Source: Schistosoma haematobium
Taxonomy: Eukaryota > Platyhelminthes > Trematoda > Strigeidida > Schistosomatidae
DNA: 64,000 nucleotides
Assembly: GCF_000699445.3 (NCBI RefSeq)
Contig: NC_067196.1
Span: 5,432,616 to 5,496,615 of the forward strand
Direction: 5' to 3'
Position 1 is the stretch's first letter. Each line of letters opens with the position of its first letter. Positions 23,225 through 34,282 of this stretch are shown here, in pieces. A program made the position numbers and the translations under genes. Below the pieces are notes generated by a model that saw only the letters and a list, made by a program, of their open reading frames with translations, searched no databases and was not told the origin of the DNA.

Positions 23225-25685
23225 TTTGTTGAGTAAAATTTTAATCACCCTTGTATGTTATTCATTACAGAAAAAATTGCATACAAATATAATTGGAAAA
23301 GTCTTAAAGTTGATGGTGGATTCTTTTAATACATAACTTCATATGTAATAAACAGTCATCATAAGTTGATATCAACGAGGGTATAATTAGAAACTAATGA
23401 GCAACGAATAGAGGTTTTGTTCTAGTATGGTCTACGACTTCTCAGTAATGTGCACATACGACCCTCACGTTGATAGAATACCGCGAATAATACCATCTAC
23501 AACGTAATATAATCTCTTCAAAACCCTGTCATGATCGTGTATTGATTGTAAATCTTTTTGACTCGAGTTCCTGAGGTTCGAGTATGATGTGACCAACAGA
23601 GTTCAATTACATCGTGCGTGAGACAACGATTATCAGTCTAGTTGTAGAATCGCTGTGCTGTATAACTAATTGACGGGAGTTGGAAGACGTATCAAAAGGA
23701 GCTGTTCTTTCATCATTTCCGTCCTCTTTGATCACGCATGATCTGCTATCCTCTAGTTAATATGATAGTGTTAAGCATATGAACGATCTTTCTGTACGTA
23801 CAGCAGTCGCATCCCGTATAAATCTCCTTAAAATAAATGGGTACATAGCACTCACTGAATGTTGGTCTTTTCTTAGTGGTTTTACACTTAATCCCATTAA
23901 ATTCGAAACTGTTCACTTTAGCGTGAGTTACACTTTGTCGGAATTACATGATGTTCGAACTATTAGAGATGATGTTATAAAAAGTATCAAATGTTGATTA
24001 TCTTAGTACAAGTTTCTATTCTCATTCATATTGATCTTTTCATGTTTTGTTAATATCGAAGGTTTTTCGTATATTAAATTGTATAACGAAGCATTATTTT
24101 TGACACTATTCAACTCTCGTTTTCACTATTCGCAAACTCATGTATGATAACTATTATCCATTACTTTTGCCCATTATTGTTTTCTAGATTTTTTGTGAAA
24201 GGATTTTATTGTGCTTTGTTGAGTGTTGTAGTCAATTAATAAGATATGTGATGAATCTTTAAATGTCATGGTTAATATGGATGTGTATAAACATTTCAAA
24301 TCTTGCAAACAGCTTGTAAATATTGTCACAACAGATACGAACCATTCGTTTTATTCATTTATTTCTCTTTGTATATATAAATTGAAATCCATGATTGAAA
24401 ACAAAAGAATGAAAGTCAAAATGCGTGAAGGACTGATGTTCGATCATTAGAAAGATCGAAGGTGCCCAATTATGAGGATTCTCAGACTGGGATGGACCAA
24501 CTGTCAAGTTACTTTATCTGTTTGAACTCAACCGCTATTAGATAAATTAAAGAGAAGCAAGTTTTCAGATCTGCGAAAGTGGTCTATGGGCCAGGGAAAT
24601 AATGATTGGTTGCTTGTCCAGTCAGACTAATAAATAGTCTGACAGGTATTAGATGAATGATATAATTTCCTACACTTATTATTATTGTGATTGTTGTCGG
24701 TTGTTAGGGTGAAGATATACTTACGTTCTAGTTACACCAATCGCGTGTTCTTGACCAGAGTTGTGTCGAAGTCCCATAGAATAGACACTGGGACGGATAT
24801 TTTCATTCAGTTTTTATTATTATAACCATTATGTTTGTCGTTTTTCTTCATGTCTAGTAATTTAACTCATAAATTATTTTCATCCTTATATTCCTTCCTT
24901 ACCGCTTGATTATTGCGTAACCTCATTTGGCTCGAATCAATTTATGTTGTTGTCTTTTCTATACTTCAATAGACTGATATATTTACCATCCAACCATAAA
25001 GATGGATGTACAGCTTAAGTAAATGATTTAGTCGAAAAGAAAAGTTTCTTCGCTGAATTCTGTTTATTTTTATATTGAACAGCATTTTTAAAAATAATGA
25101 CAAGTGAAGTAGGAATTTAAGTTCAGGAAATACAGTTTAAAGCAAATCAATAAGGTTAATGAAAGAAATATAAAGAATGATGAATGTACTCGTACCAAGA
25201 TTATGCTAGTTATCGACCCAACAGAACTCATAAGACTTCGAAAATGAGGGAATACTGTATTTTGTCAGAGTATTAGTGGAAAATAATTATATTATCTGAG
25301 TACTCTTACAAGACAAGTGCTTTAAGTGTGCAACGTTGGAATATGTGGAACAATTCAAGTTACCCAATAGACTTTAGTTTTAAGAAGGCTCAAAGTGTAC
25401 AAATACATTGAGATCCATACATTCTTCATGAAATTTTATATTTCCCTAGTGATTTTAAATTATAAGGAATTACCAAAGACATATAAGCACTCCATATTCA
25501 TAGTCAATATCTATTCTAGACATTTTATTCAACTTGTTTCTAGCTCTTCAAATTAAGTTAATTGATCACATAACGGCAGTCAGTCTCATATTGTAGTTGA
25601 AGTTAATTAACTTCTATCAATTGAGTTACTCGAGATGACGCCACATTCATTCGATGTCAGTTTGTTCGAAAGTATCAAGAAGGAC
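23225..25685. other. Unannotated stretch, no gene supported
   Basis: Two short plus frames (23779-23997 and 24268-24450) lack recognisable domains, splice sites or homologues in the window. Several blocks look like old repeat sequence but I cannot name them. Confidence 0.4.
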
Positions 25686-25689
25686 AGAA

Positions 25690-27306
25690 AATTCACAAAT
25701 CAAACATTCATTTACGTCCTTTTTTATCAATGTACCGATCACCTACACATAGCCTAGCTAAATGGCTAACAAAATTTCTTGATCCTATCCGAAGATGTTT
25801 ATCTAAGTATTCTCTGAGGGATCCTTTTGAATCGGTCGGTCATTTAGATGATATTAATATCAAAGGAATGACAATGTGTTCATTTGATGTGAATTCCTTG
25901 TTCACAAATGTATCTTTGATAATGACTATCGATATATCATGTGACTACATATATTTGAACAACCCTAAATTACCTAGCCCTTCGAAAATCCTTAAAGCTT
26001 TACCACCATTATGCACTGGCAAAGTCCAGTTCACTTTTGAAGGTGAATACTTTTGCCAGATCGATAGGGTTGTTATGGTTAGTTTGCTTGAACCATTATT
26101 AGCACATGTGTTGATGATACATGTTGAAAATCTAACTGAAGACCTCGTTGAAAACACGTTTCTTTATCAGAGATTTGTGGATGACATCTTAGTTATCTGT
26201 GAAAGAGAGGACGATATGAATTGTTTATTGAATAAACTTAACACCCTCGAAAATCACATCAATGTATCATGTGAAGAGGAGAAGAACGACCAGCTCCCTT
26301 TCTTGGATATACTTATAAGTAGACGAGAAGACGGTTCAATTTAAACGATCCATGTTTAGGAAACCAATTTGAATAGGTCCATACATTGGTTATTGTAGTT
26401 ACTGCTCAGTGCAATATAAACGGGTTTTGATCAAGGACCTATTTAACAGACTTGATCGTATTTGCACAAACCATGCTATTGACGACGATGTTAGCTTGTT
26501 AAACAAAACATTGATGGGGAATGGTCATCCTGTAAAATTCGTAAATAGATGTAAATGTCGTTGTGTTGTGAGACCCACTATAGCCTTGATAGAAAAAATG
26601 GCCTATCTACATCACCTTAGCATTTGGAGGTGAGTGAAATAGCCTTTTATTGAAGCAAAGGCTTAAATCAGTCATTAGAACGACATATTGTGCAGCAACT
26701 GTCATTATCAAGGAAACAACAAGGTTAATACTGCATCGAACACTCAAAAGACGACAAAACGACTGCGTCACATCCCATTGTGTTTACTAATTTCATTGTG
26801 TGTGTGACCACACATAAATTGTGAAGAGTAATCGTGATCTCAAAATTAGAGTGTGTGAACATGTACCTAAATGGTTGTAGAAACAAATAGAATTGAATGA
26901 CCTAATATGGGTAGGTGATAAACATCCATCATCCTATATTATCAAACACATGATTGGAACAAGCCATCAGATTGATGTTAACCCAGCTTTTGTGGTATTG
27001 TGAAAGGGCCTTAATCATACGAAAATGCAGACATCCTTTGTGTATTCGAAAACGATTTGTTCTCATCTTGAACCCATTCTGGTAATATTAGCTGACTATA
27101 CATTGTGATCAGGTTTCAAATGGTTTTTCACATTGTCTCTTCTTACCCTTCACTTCTAGTTTAGTTGACCTTTTATGTTTACATATGAATGTTCATTGCA
27201 AATATATAATGTGTGATCCGATTATTCGAAATGTATTGTGCTAATATATCATCACATAATCCTGATAATCTTCATCTTCTTATTCCATTATCGAAATTTA
27301 TCAAAT
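25690..27306 (+). mobile_element. Penelope-like element, copy 2
   Basis: The open frame is longer upstream than in copy 1: 'IHKSNIHLRPFLSMYRS' and 'HSLAKWLTKFLDPIR' give the start of the RT domain, followed by 'FDVNSLFTNVSL' and catalytic 'YQRFVDDILVIC' (to 26344). The linker frame is at 26409-26633, then a broken GIY-YIG region to about 27030. Bases 25838-27306 match copy 1. The frame break after 'SRREDGSI' is shared by both copies, so it predates the duplication or was spread by conversion. Confidence 0.85.
25838..27306 (+). repeat. Direct repeat, copy 2 of 2 (offset 10,841)
   Basis: Partner of 14997-16465; no difference seen in the stretches compared, while the flanks on both sides are diverged but alignable. 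Confidence 0.9.
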
Positions 27307-27627
27307 GGAACTATTTGCTTTAAATTTAAACAGAAAAATCTATTAATTTCATGTTGATCTCCACTTCTCAGAAACTATATTTACATTTCAAAGGAATAAT
27401 TTATTGTCATCGTTTTAGTCGTGTAAGATAATTCTTATGGATAATATTTCTGAATATGGTACTTGATAATAAGAATTCGAATCTAACGTAGGCTGTAATT
27501 TATCATGACGTATCCTTAATTCATATTGATTTTTATCATTTTACCATATTCTATTGTTATTTATTTATAGATACTGATTCATCTTTGTATTTTAGAGGAG
27601 GTTCTTGTGGATTTTATAATAACGAAA

Positions 27628-27700
27628 CGGCCATCCAGTTCTTACAGGTTTCCCGTGGTGCTCTGGCTTCAATTGACTCATGATCCCAACTATTAGAAAA
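27628..27700 (+). repeat. tRNA-like SINE tail fragment
   Basis: 'aacggccatccagttcttac' and 'tcaattgactcatgatccc' match the SINE tail. Confidence 0.55.
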
Positions 27701-27821
27701 AAATTGCTATGATATCCATAAAAGCTTTTGTGATATTAATCAAGATATGCTCACTAATGACCGGCTTCAAGAGGTATCTCCTATAGTTCTAGTTTTAAAA
27801 TAACTCATTTTATTCAGAGAA

Positions 27822-28130
27822 GAGTTTTTGTGGATATTATAGTAGTTTCATGATAGAATTCATGAGTCAGTTGAAGCTAGGCCACCATGGGAAACCTGGA
27901 ATCACTCGACGGCCGTTTCTTTCTATTGTGGAACTCCTCAGCATTGCGCATCCACGAAACAAACTCGCGAGATTTGAACATATGACCTATCAGTTGCGTG
28001 CGCAAACGCTTAACCTCTAGACCACTGAGCCGGCCGGCATCCGACGGTGTTAATGTCTAACTTCAACTGATCCACGAAACTGAGCAACACATCCACCATT
28101 GCCATCGGTGAGTTACTATCTTACAACTGA
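27822..28130 (-). repeat. tRNA-like SINE
   Basis: Minus strand: 'cagtggtctagaggttaa', an altered B box, 'gtggatgcgcaatgctgagg', and tail 'actactataatatccac'. Complete but diverged. Confidence 0.7.
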
Positions 28131-28319
28131 ACCTGTTGAAATCCATTCGGTTTGTAGATATCACTAACTCATATTCATTTATTTACCTTTTTACCCACCT
28201 AGTTTCATTACTTTGATAATTTCGGTGTTGTCGTTATTGACATTTGATATCTATCTTTTCCATATGATATTTATTTGAAACAGAATTTTTTGTATATGAG
28301 TAATATGAATAACAACCTC

Positions 28320-28665
28320 CTGAACCGTCGAAAGTGGTGCTTGATTGATGCATTTCCAATTGTCCTCTATAGTAGTTTCACCCTTCAGTAGATCCTGTAA
28401 GGCTCGACACATGTTTTTCAGAGTTATCTTGAATTGGTTAAGTCTGTTAGTATCTCATAGGAAGGCTGTATTGAACCTATATAATGCTATTTCCACAACT
28501 GTCTAGTGTTTCTTTAGTTTCAGTTTCATCTTGGCCACAACCAGATGGTGATCCGAAGCTATGTCAGCTCCTCTCCTTGTTCTCACGTGTTCCATTGACC
28601 TTCTAAATATTCTAGAGATGTACATATTATCGATCTGATTCTCTATAGTGTGTTCTATGTATACA
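28320..28665 (-). mobile_element. RTE endonuclease fragment joined to LTR sequence
   Basis: It matches 49140-49440: the minus strand encodes 'ENQIDNMYISRIFRRSMEH' and 'ASDHHLVVAKMKLKLKKH', the end of the RTE endonuclease. At about 28665 the RTE sequence stops and LTR-like sequence starts; the same junction occurs at about 52090. Confidence 0.75.
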
Positions 28666-29560
28666 ATTTATACGAACCCACAAATTACAACCAAATTCAT
28701 TCGGAGTAATGCCGTCGTGTGGCTTGACTACGCACACATTTGACATTTCCAGAAGTCTAAAACAGTACCGAGACAACCATGAGTGAGTGCAAAGATGTAG
28801 CGTGGAGTCGAGTTGAGATTAACTATGAACACCGCTACCAAGAAACACACGTGCCAAGTAAATCAGAAGGCGAAGTTTGAACGTAACCAAATAAACCCAT
28901 AAAATCCCCGAGAAGCCAAATATCAGAAGGCAGTTAATGGACCAAATCGAGATATATTCGCTGGCAATCTCGTGGTATCGAAAGGATACCGAGATCGTGC
29001 CAGGATACAAGCTTGGTTACAGAACGTAACCGAATTCGCGCGAAGTCACAATCAAAGTGTGTGAATAATGGATGCTTTTAAGCACAGTTAAACAAAAGCA
29101 CATTAAAACAGTCACTGGTACAATTGGCTATAATAATAATTCTTTTCAATAAACCAATCGTCTTCTCGTGATAAAAGTGAGTCACCACAAAGACATCGAC
29201 TGCTACATACAAGCTCACGACAGATACATTGGATATTGGATACGAGCTTGTGATAAAGATATTGGACACGAGATATTGGTTGTCATGTTACGAGTAAATG
29301 AACGTTTTCGAACTCTCAAGAGTACTTTCATGTAATTTAATGTCTCAGTAAAGTTTCCCATTTTGTCATAGTTTTAATTCTCTGATCAGTTATTTTTACA
29401 CTATTCGAAAAAATTTGCTTTGCTTTGACCACACAATTATGAAATCACGATTTAATTCAATCCATATTTCGCTAAATCACAATAAAACAGAATTGAAAGC
29501 AAAAAACAACTCAGCAAAGTAAACAGAACGAGCGTCCTAACATTTCTTCGAGATTATAGA
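28666..29560 (+). mobile_element. Probable 5' LTR and leader of Gypsy element (interrupted)
   Basis: From the RTE junction to the gag start, excluding the nested insert at 28796-29189 plus its 4-base duplication. The sequence matches the complement of about 51570-52090. It contains AATAAA near the end ('cacaataaaacagaattg'). I could not find a matching 3' LTR after the pol region, so the LTR call rests on position, on the second copy and on general form. Confidence 0.5.
28796..29189 (+). mobile_element. Solo LTR, 394 bp, nested
   Basis: Starts TGTAGCG, ends CCACA, and is flanked by AAGA on both sides (28792-28795 and 29190-29193). The related sequence at 51.9 kb lacks exactly this block plus one AAGA and aligns base for base across the empty site with transitions only. 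An AATAAA signal ('tcaataaaccaatcg') lies near its end. Family unknown. Confidence 0.8.
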
Positions 29561-29565
29561 TATAT

Positions 29566-30132
29566 ATGGAAGTGTTTCAACTGATGCCCTTCTGGCCAGA
29601 CAACATCGAAGCCTGGTTTTGCTACGCAGAAGCCGACTTTTCTGAGCACTGCGTGGTCGACACACGTGCACAATTACTCGCAGTAGTCAAGGCACTGCCG
29701 CGCGAATTCAACAGGTACGTAAAACTTCCACAACAGTTGCAAGCGGTTCTGGTTTCGTTTCAGAACAATGTCTCAGACGACCCGGCTGCATCTGCCGATG
29801 GTATCTTAGAGATTACGAATTCTTCTACCAAGGTTTTTTCAGTCAAAGGAAAACCTCAAACGACTCAGAATGACATAACCGAGTTATGTCATACACTTAC
29901 GCGTTATCTTAATTTTCGTAACGACCGCAAGCGATCACACACCCCACGTAGAAGCACTTCACGTAAGCGATCTGTCTCTAGACCACGAGAGACGGATAAC
30001 CCAGACTTGTGCTGGTATCACAACCAGTATGGAAAGTCTTCCAGAAATTGCAGAAAACCCTGCAATTTTCCCAACTCAAAACCGACTGAATCGAAAAAAC
30101 ATCAGGGAAACTCCCGAGCCGGCACGCGTTAA
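29566..30132 (+). pseudogene. Gypsy (CsRn1/Boudicca-type) Gag, probably degenerate
   Basis: A 188-codon frame with 'PFWPDNIEAWFCYAEADF' and 'AQLLAVVKALPREFNRYV', the capsid-like part of schistosome Gypsy Gag proteins. It ends in the nucleic-acid-binding motif 'CWYHNQYGKSSRNCRKPC', of the CHCC type that distinguishes the CsRn1 clade from ordinary CCHC knuckles. A basic Arg/Ser-rich stretch precedes it. The frame ends before the protease, and part of the capsid seems shortened, so it is probably not functional. Confidence 0.8.
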
Positions 30133-30149
30133 CGGCAACCGTAGCCGAT

Positions 30150-30600
30150 TAACATAGCCGTCTATTATACGTCACAGATGTGACAACGAGAGTTCGCCAC
30201 CTCGTCGATACTGGCGCAGAAGTTAGCGTTCTCCCAGCGAATCCCAACGACCGGCTTCACGAATCGTCTTTAAACTTACAGGCGGCAAACGAAAAACCTA
30301 TCGCTACGTATGGCAAAAAGTACATTTACCTTAAGGTGGGTTTACGCAAACCCATTCACTGAATCTTCGTTGTTGCAGATGTTTCTATGCCAATTATTGG
30401 TATAGACCTTCTACAACACCATAATCTAATCATCGATACGCGCAAATGGAGGCTAGTAGAAGGAAACACTAATTTATCCGTTTGCGTTACTTCTTTTTCT
30501 GGTTGCAGATTATCCCCAGTCACAATCAGGCATACGATAGACCCACTTTATCAACCACTACTCGATAAGTATCCTGGGATACAACAAACTCAACCGAAAC
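30150..30600 (+). pseudogene. Gypsy protease region
   Basis: 'HLVDTGAEVSVLP' carries the aspartic protease active site DTGA. The frame continues after a stop at 30360 with 'MPIIGIDLLQHHNLIID', the flap/C-terminal part of the retropepsin. The in-frame stop and the separation from gag indicate decay. Confidence 0.75.
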
Positions 30601-30745
30601 TACCGTGTGTAACCAGCAACGTTACACACCACATCACGACAACAGGACCACCTGTATTCTCTAAAGCACGACGACTAGCCCCTGAAAAGCTAAGGTTAGC
30701 GAAAAACGAATCATACGACCTTCAAATAGCCCATGGGCATCTCCG

Positions 30746-31447
30746 TTGCACATGGTCCCTAAAAAGGACAGCAACGATTGGCCTCCAACTGGTGACTATC
30801 GGCGATTGAATGCGAAAACCATTCCCGATCGTTACCCGTTGCTTCACATTCACGATTTGACAGCTACCTTCAAAGGTACAACTGTCTTTTCGAAAATCGA
30901 CTTGGTTAAAGCGTATAACCAAATCCCTATGGCTACTGACGACATACCGAAAACAGCTATCATAGCTCCTTTCGGACTCTATGAATTTTTGCGAATGCCC
31001 TTAGGTCTAAGAAACTCTGCACAAACCTTCCAAAGGTTTATAGACGACGTTTTTCGAGGTCTCAATTTCGTACATGCGTATGTTGACAACTATCTAATAG
31101 CAAATCCGGACGGAGAATCACATCTCAAGCATCTGGATCTTGTTTCCGGTAGACTACAAAAACATAGCATTACTGTAAAAGTTCAGAAATGCCATATCGG
31201 AACCGACTCATTAGACTTCCTAGGACACACTATAGGTGCTCATGGCATTCGACCCCTTAAGACCAAAGTGGCGGCAATTCTGGATTACCCAGAACCGACC
31301 ACCATCAAGCAACTACGAACGTTCAACGGTCTTATAAGTTTCTATCGACGATTCATTCCGAAATGCGCGTTACTCATGAAACCTTCGTGGAAATGCGAAA
31401 TCCATCAATTTGGACGACACCGCACAGAAAACATTCGCCACAATTAA
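30746..31447 (+). pseudogene. Gypsy reverse transcriptase, catalytic residue changed
   Basis: RT blocks in order: 'GDYRRLNAKTIPDRYPL', 'FSKIDLVKAYNQIPM', 'FGLYEFLRMPLGLRNSAQ' and the catalytic box 'VHAYVDNYLIAN', where the second aspartate of YVDD is Asn. It continues through 'LDFLGHTIGAHGIRP' and 'LRTFNGLISFYRRFIP'. A frame break follows before the RNase H. The D-to-N change alone would be expected to abolish polymerase activity. Confidence 0.85.
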
Positions 31448-31853
31448 GGAACTCATCGCTAAAGCAACAATGCTTGCACATCAGGACACCTGAGCACCCA
31501 TTAGTATCGCAGTAGACGCATTTGACTCAGCAATCGGAGGAGCCCTACAACAATGGGTTAACCACTCCTGGCAACCTTTGGCATTTTTCTCTAGACGGTT
31601 GCTAGACACTGAATCAAGGTACAACACATTCGGTAGGGAACTCCTAGCTACGTGTTGTGCTGTACGGCATTTTCAACATTACATCGAAGGGCGTGAATTC
31701 ACCCTTTTGGCCGACCATAAACCTCTTACTTTCTCGTTAGGCTCCTCTTCAGACAAGTACTCACCTCGTGAGTCTTGACAACTGGACTACATTTCGCAGT
31801 TTACTTCAGATATTCAACATATTTCTGGAGCAAACAATGTAGTTGCAGACGCC
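31448..31853 (+). pseudogene. Gypsy RNase H region
   Basis: 'FFSRRLLDTESRYNTFGR', 'ELLATCCAVRHFQHYIEG' and 'FTLLADHKPLTF' are the RNase H core of Gypsy pol (frame 31578-31778), ended by a stop at about 31776. Confidence 0.8.
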
Positions 31854-33224
31854 TTGTCTCGCATAACTTCCTTGAACAGTTTCCAAGGAATCGACCTTCT
31901 TAAACTCGCCCAGCTTCAAAAAGAAGACACTGATCTTCAGCACGAGTTATCGTCTACAACCCTTAAACTACGCTTGAAACAGATGGGAACAGGTAAGGAA
32001 ACCTTACTTTGTGACACATCTACAGGTAGGGATCGCCTGATCGTGCCGACACGTTATCGACGCAATGTCTTCAATACGTTGCACAAACTTTCTCATTCAG
32101 GTGTTCGTGCAACCATCAAGCCTATAGCAGAACGGTTTTGCTGGCCTGGTATGAATAAAGACGTGAGGGAGTGGGCACGCTCCTGTGTAAGCTACCAAAA
32201 ATCTAAGGTTGTCAGACACAACAACTGTCCCTTAGGCTCACTTAAAACTCCCGATGCTCGCTTCAACCATGTTCATCTGGATTTGGTAGGACCTTTGCCA
32301 GATTCAAATGGATACTCTTATCTCTTAACCTGCGTTGACCGTTTCACTCGATGGCCAGAAGCAGTACCTATCAAAGACAATACTGCTGAAACAGTGGCCC
32401 ACGCCTTCGTCGAACGATGGGTAGCAAACTTCGGCTGCCCTTCAACCATCACTACAGACCGCGGACGTCAGTTTGAATCTGAACTTTTCCGTCTTCTGAC
32501 CACACTTTTAGGAATCACTCGCTTCCGAACGACCGCCTACCATCCACAAGCAAACGGGTTGGTAGAACGTTTTCACCGACAACTAAAAGCTTCACTATCA
32601 GCTGCAAACGTTTCACAGTGGACCGACGCTCTTCCACTTGTCTTACTAGGTATCCGCAATGCAGTGAAAGCTGACATTGGATACACTGCGGCTCAACTGG
32701 TTTATGGAACGACACTTCGACTTCCAGGAGAATTCGTGGATCCTTCATCCTCTTCAATGATTATGGATCTAACCTCCTACACGAACAGGCTTACAAACGC
32801 AATGCGTTCAGTTAAACCTGTTTCCACTCGACCTCAATCAACTGATGTTTTCGTTCAACCTGACTTACGACATAGTACACACGTCTTCGTGCGTCGATAC
32901 TCGCATCGACGACCTTTCGAACCAGCATACGAAGGACCTTTCAAAGTTCTTCAACGCAAACCGAAGTACTATATAATTGATAAGAACGGAACCAACGATA
33001 GCATCAGCATTGATCGCCTCAAAGCAGGGTATTTAGAAGGAAAACCTATCTACGTCGATTTTCCTTTGGTACAATCGAACGACACGACTCCGGCGCTTAT
33101 AATACGTCATCCGACGACCAACACGCTCGATGGTACTTCGACAGTATCTGAAAATAAACTTAAAACAACGTGTTCTGGAAGAAGAGTAAGATTTCCAGAA
33201 CATTTAACCGACTATTGCACGTAA
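31854..33224 (+). pseudogene. Gypsy integrase, long open frame
   Basis: A 456-codon frame. The zinc-binding region has '[14 protein letters not shown]' and '[12 protein letters not shown]', where the fourth ligand (normally CxxC) is Tyr. The catalytic core keeps all three acidic residues: Asp in '[10 protein letters not shown]', Asp in '[10 protein letters not shown]' and Glu in '[12 protein letters not shown]'. A C-terminal chromatin/DNA-binding part follows ('[20 protein letters not shown]'). The frame is intact over its whole length, in contrast to gag and RT. Confidence 0.85.
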
Positions 33225-34060
33225 CATTTTACTTCATCTCGATTTTACATGGAATTATATATAATATTTTAAAAAAACCAATTTTATGTGCTTATATTTG
33301 TATATATTTATTATTTGGCTAGTATGTATATTTTAAAAAATTGTTGTTAAAAAAACATTTTGTAAAAATCGCTTTTACGTTATTTACACTTTTTCGCCCA
33401 TTTTGTGTCTGAAAGCGCGTACGAGTTTATTTAGACAAGCACTGACATACTCTTTTTTTCTTTTCCAGGACGGCTGGAAAAGACGATAAAAAGAACGATG
33501 AGGTTTACAAGGAACCAAAATTTTCATTGTACAATTTTTTTCACTATATTGTACTTCATGGTCCCTTATAGTAAGGAAAGACGACCAGACGCTGCTAAAC
33601 CTAGCAAACTATCAGAAGAGTGTTTACCAACGACAAAACTCGTTGAGTTTAAACTTCTGGCTGGCCACGTCTTAGGGTCATCACCACCCGACTATGTGGG
33701 GAGTGATCTGTAGCGGTAAATAAATCATCAAAATAAATAGCTCTGTACGTTTTCGACATTGGATGCTGACCACATGTTTTAATGGGCTCATCTAGCTGAA
33801 GGCGCCCGGTCATGCATCCGCACCACATCACGACTGGAAACGCCGTGCTCAACATCTACTGCAATCGCTAGCCAGATTAAATCAGACGATTCTCGATATA
33901 TTGATAGCATATCAAATATATCTTCAAGCCTCCTCGCTTCTGTCTTTCGATTTCACTTGGTGGGTACGCTTCATATAGAGGGTGTTATTGGTTAAAGCGT
34001 TGTCAAAATCTGAATACCTGTGGCATCTTCACGATGAAGTGGATCGGAGAATTCCGGTTG
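33225..34060 (+). mobile_element. Gypsy 3' region and possible 3' LTR start
   Basis: AT-rich sequence, then 'tctttttttcttttccag' (a strong 3' splice-site shape at about 33451-33468) and a short frame to 33713. A purine-rich stretch 'gtggggagtgatc' precedes TGTAGCGG at 33709, which would fit a polypurine tract and LTR start. However, the sequence after it does not match the presumed 5' LTR. Boundary unknown. Confidence 0.35.
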
Positions 34061-34084
34061 GTCATCTACGCTCCAATGGCAGTA

Positions 34085-34140
34085 ACAGGCATAAGTAAGT
34101 AAGTAGGTAGTTAAGTATGTAAGTAAGTAGGTAAGTATTA
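34085..34140. repeat. (TAAG)n-type microsatellite, possible RTE tail
   Basis: 'ggcataagtaagtaagtagg' and on; the preceding 'ggcagtaacaggcataag' resembles the end of RTE copies, so this may be a truncated RTE tail on the plus strand. Confidence 0.6.
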
Positions 34141-34282
34141 TTATCGTCATACCATTTCACTTTACCATTATCTACATGCAACCACTCATCTACATGTAGT
34201 ACAAATATCTGAAGATCAAAAACAAGAAACAAAACAAAAAGAAAAACAAAATAGAGAAAATGAAAGTCATTCATCCATATAT

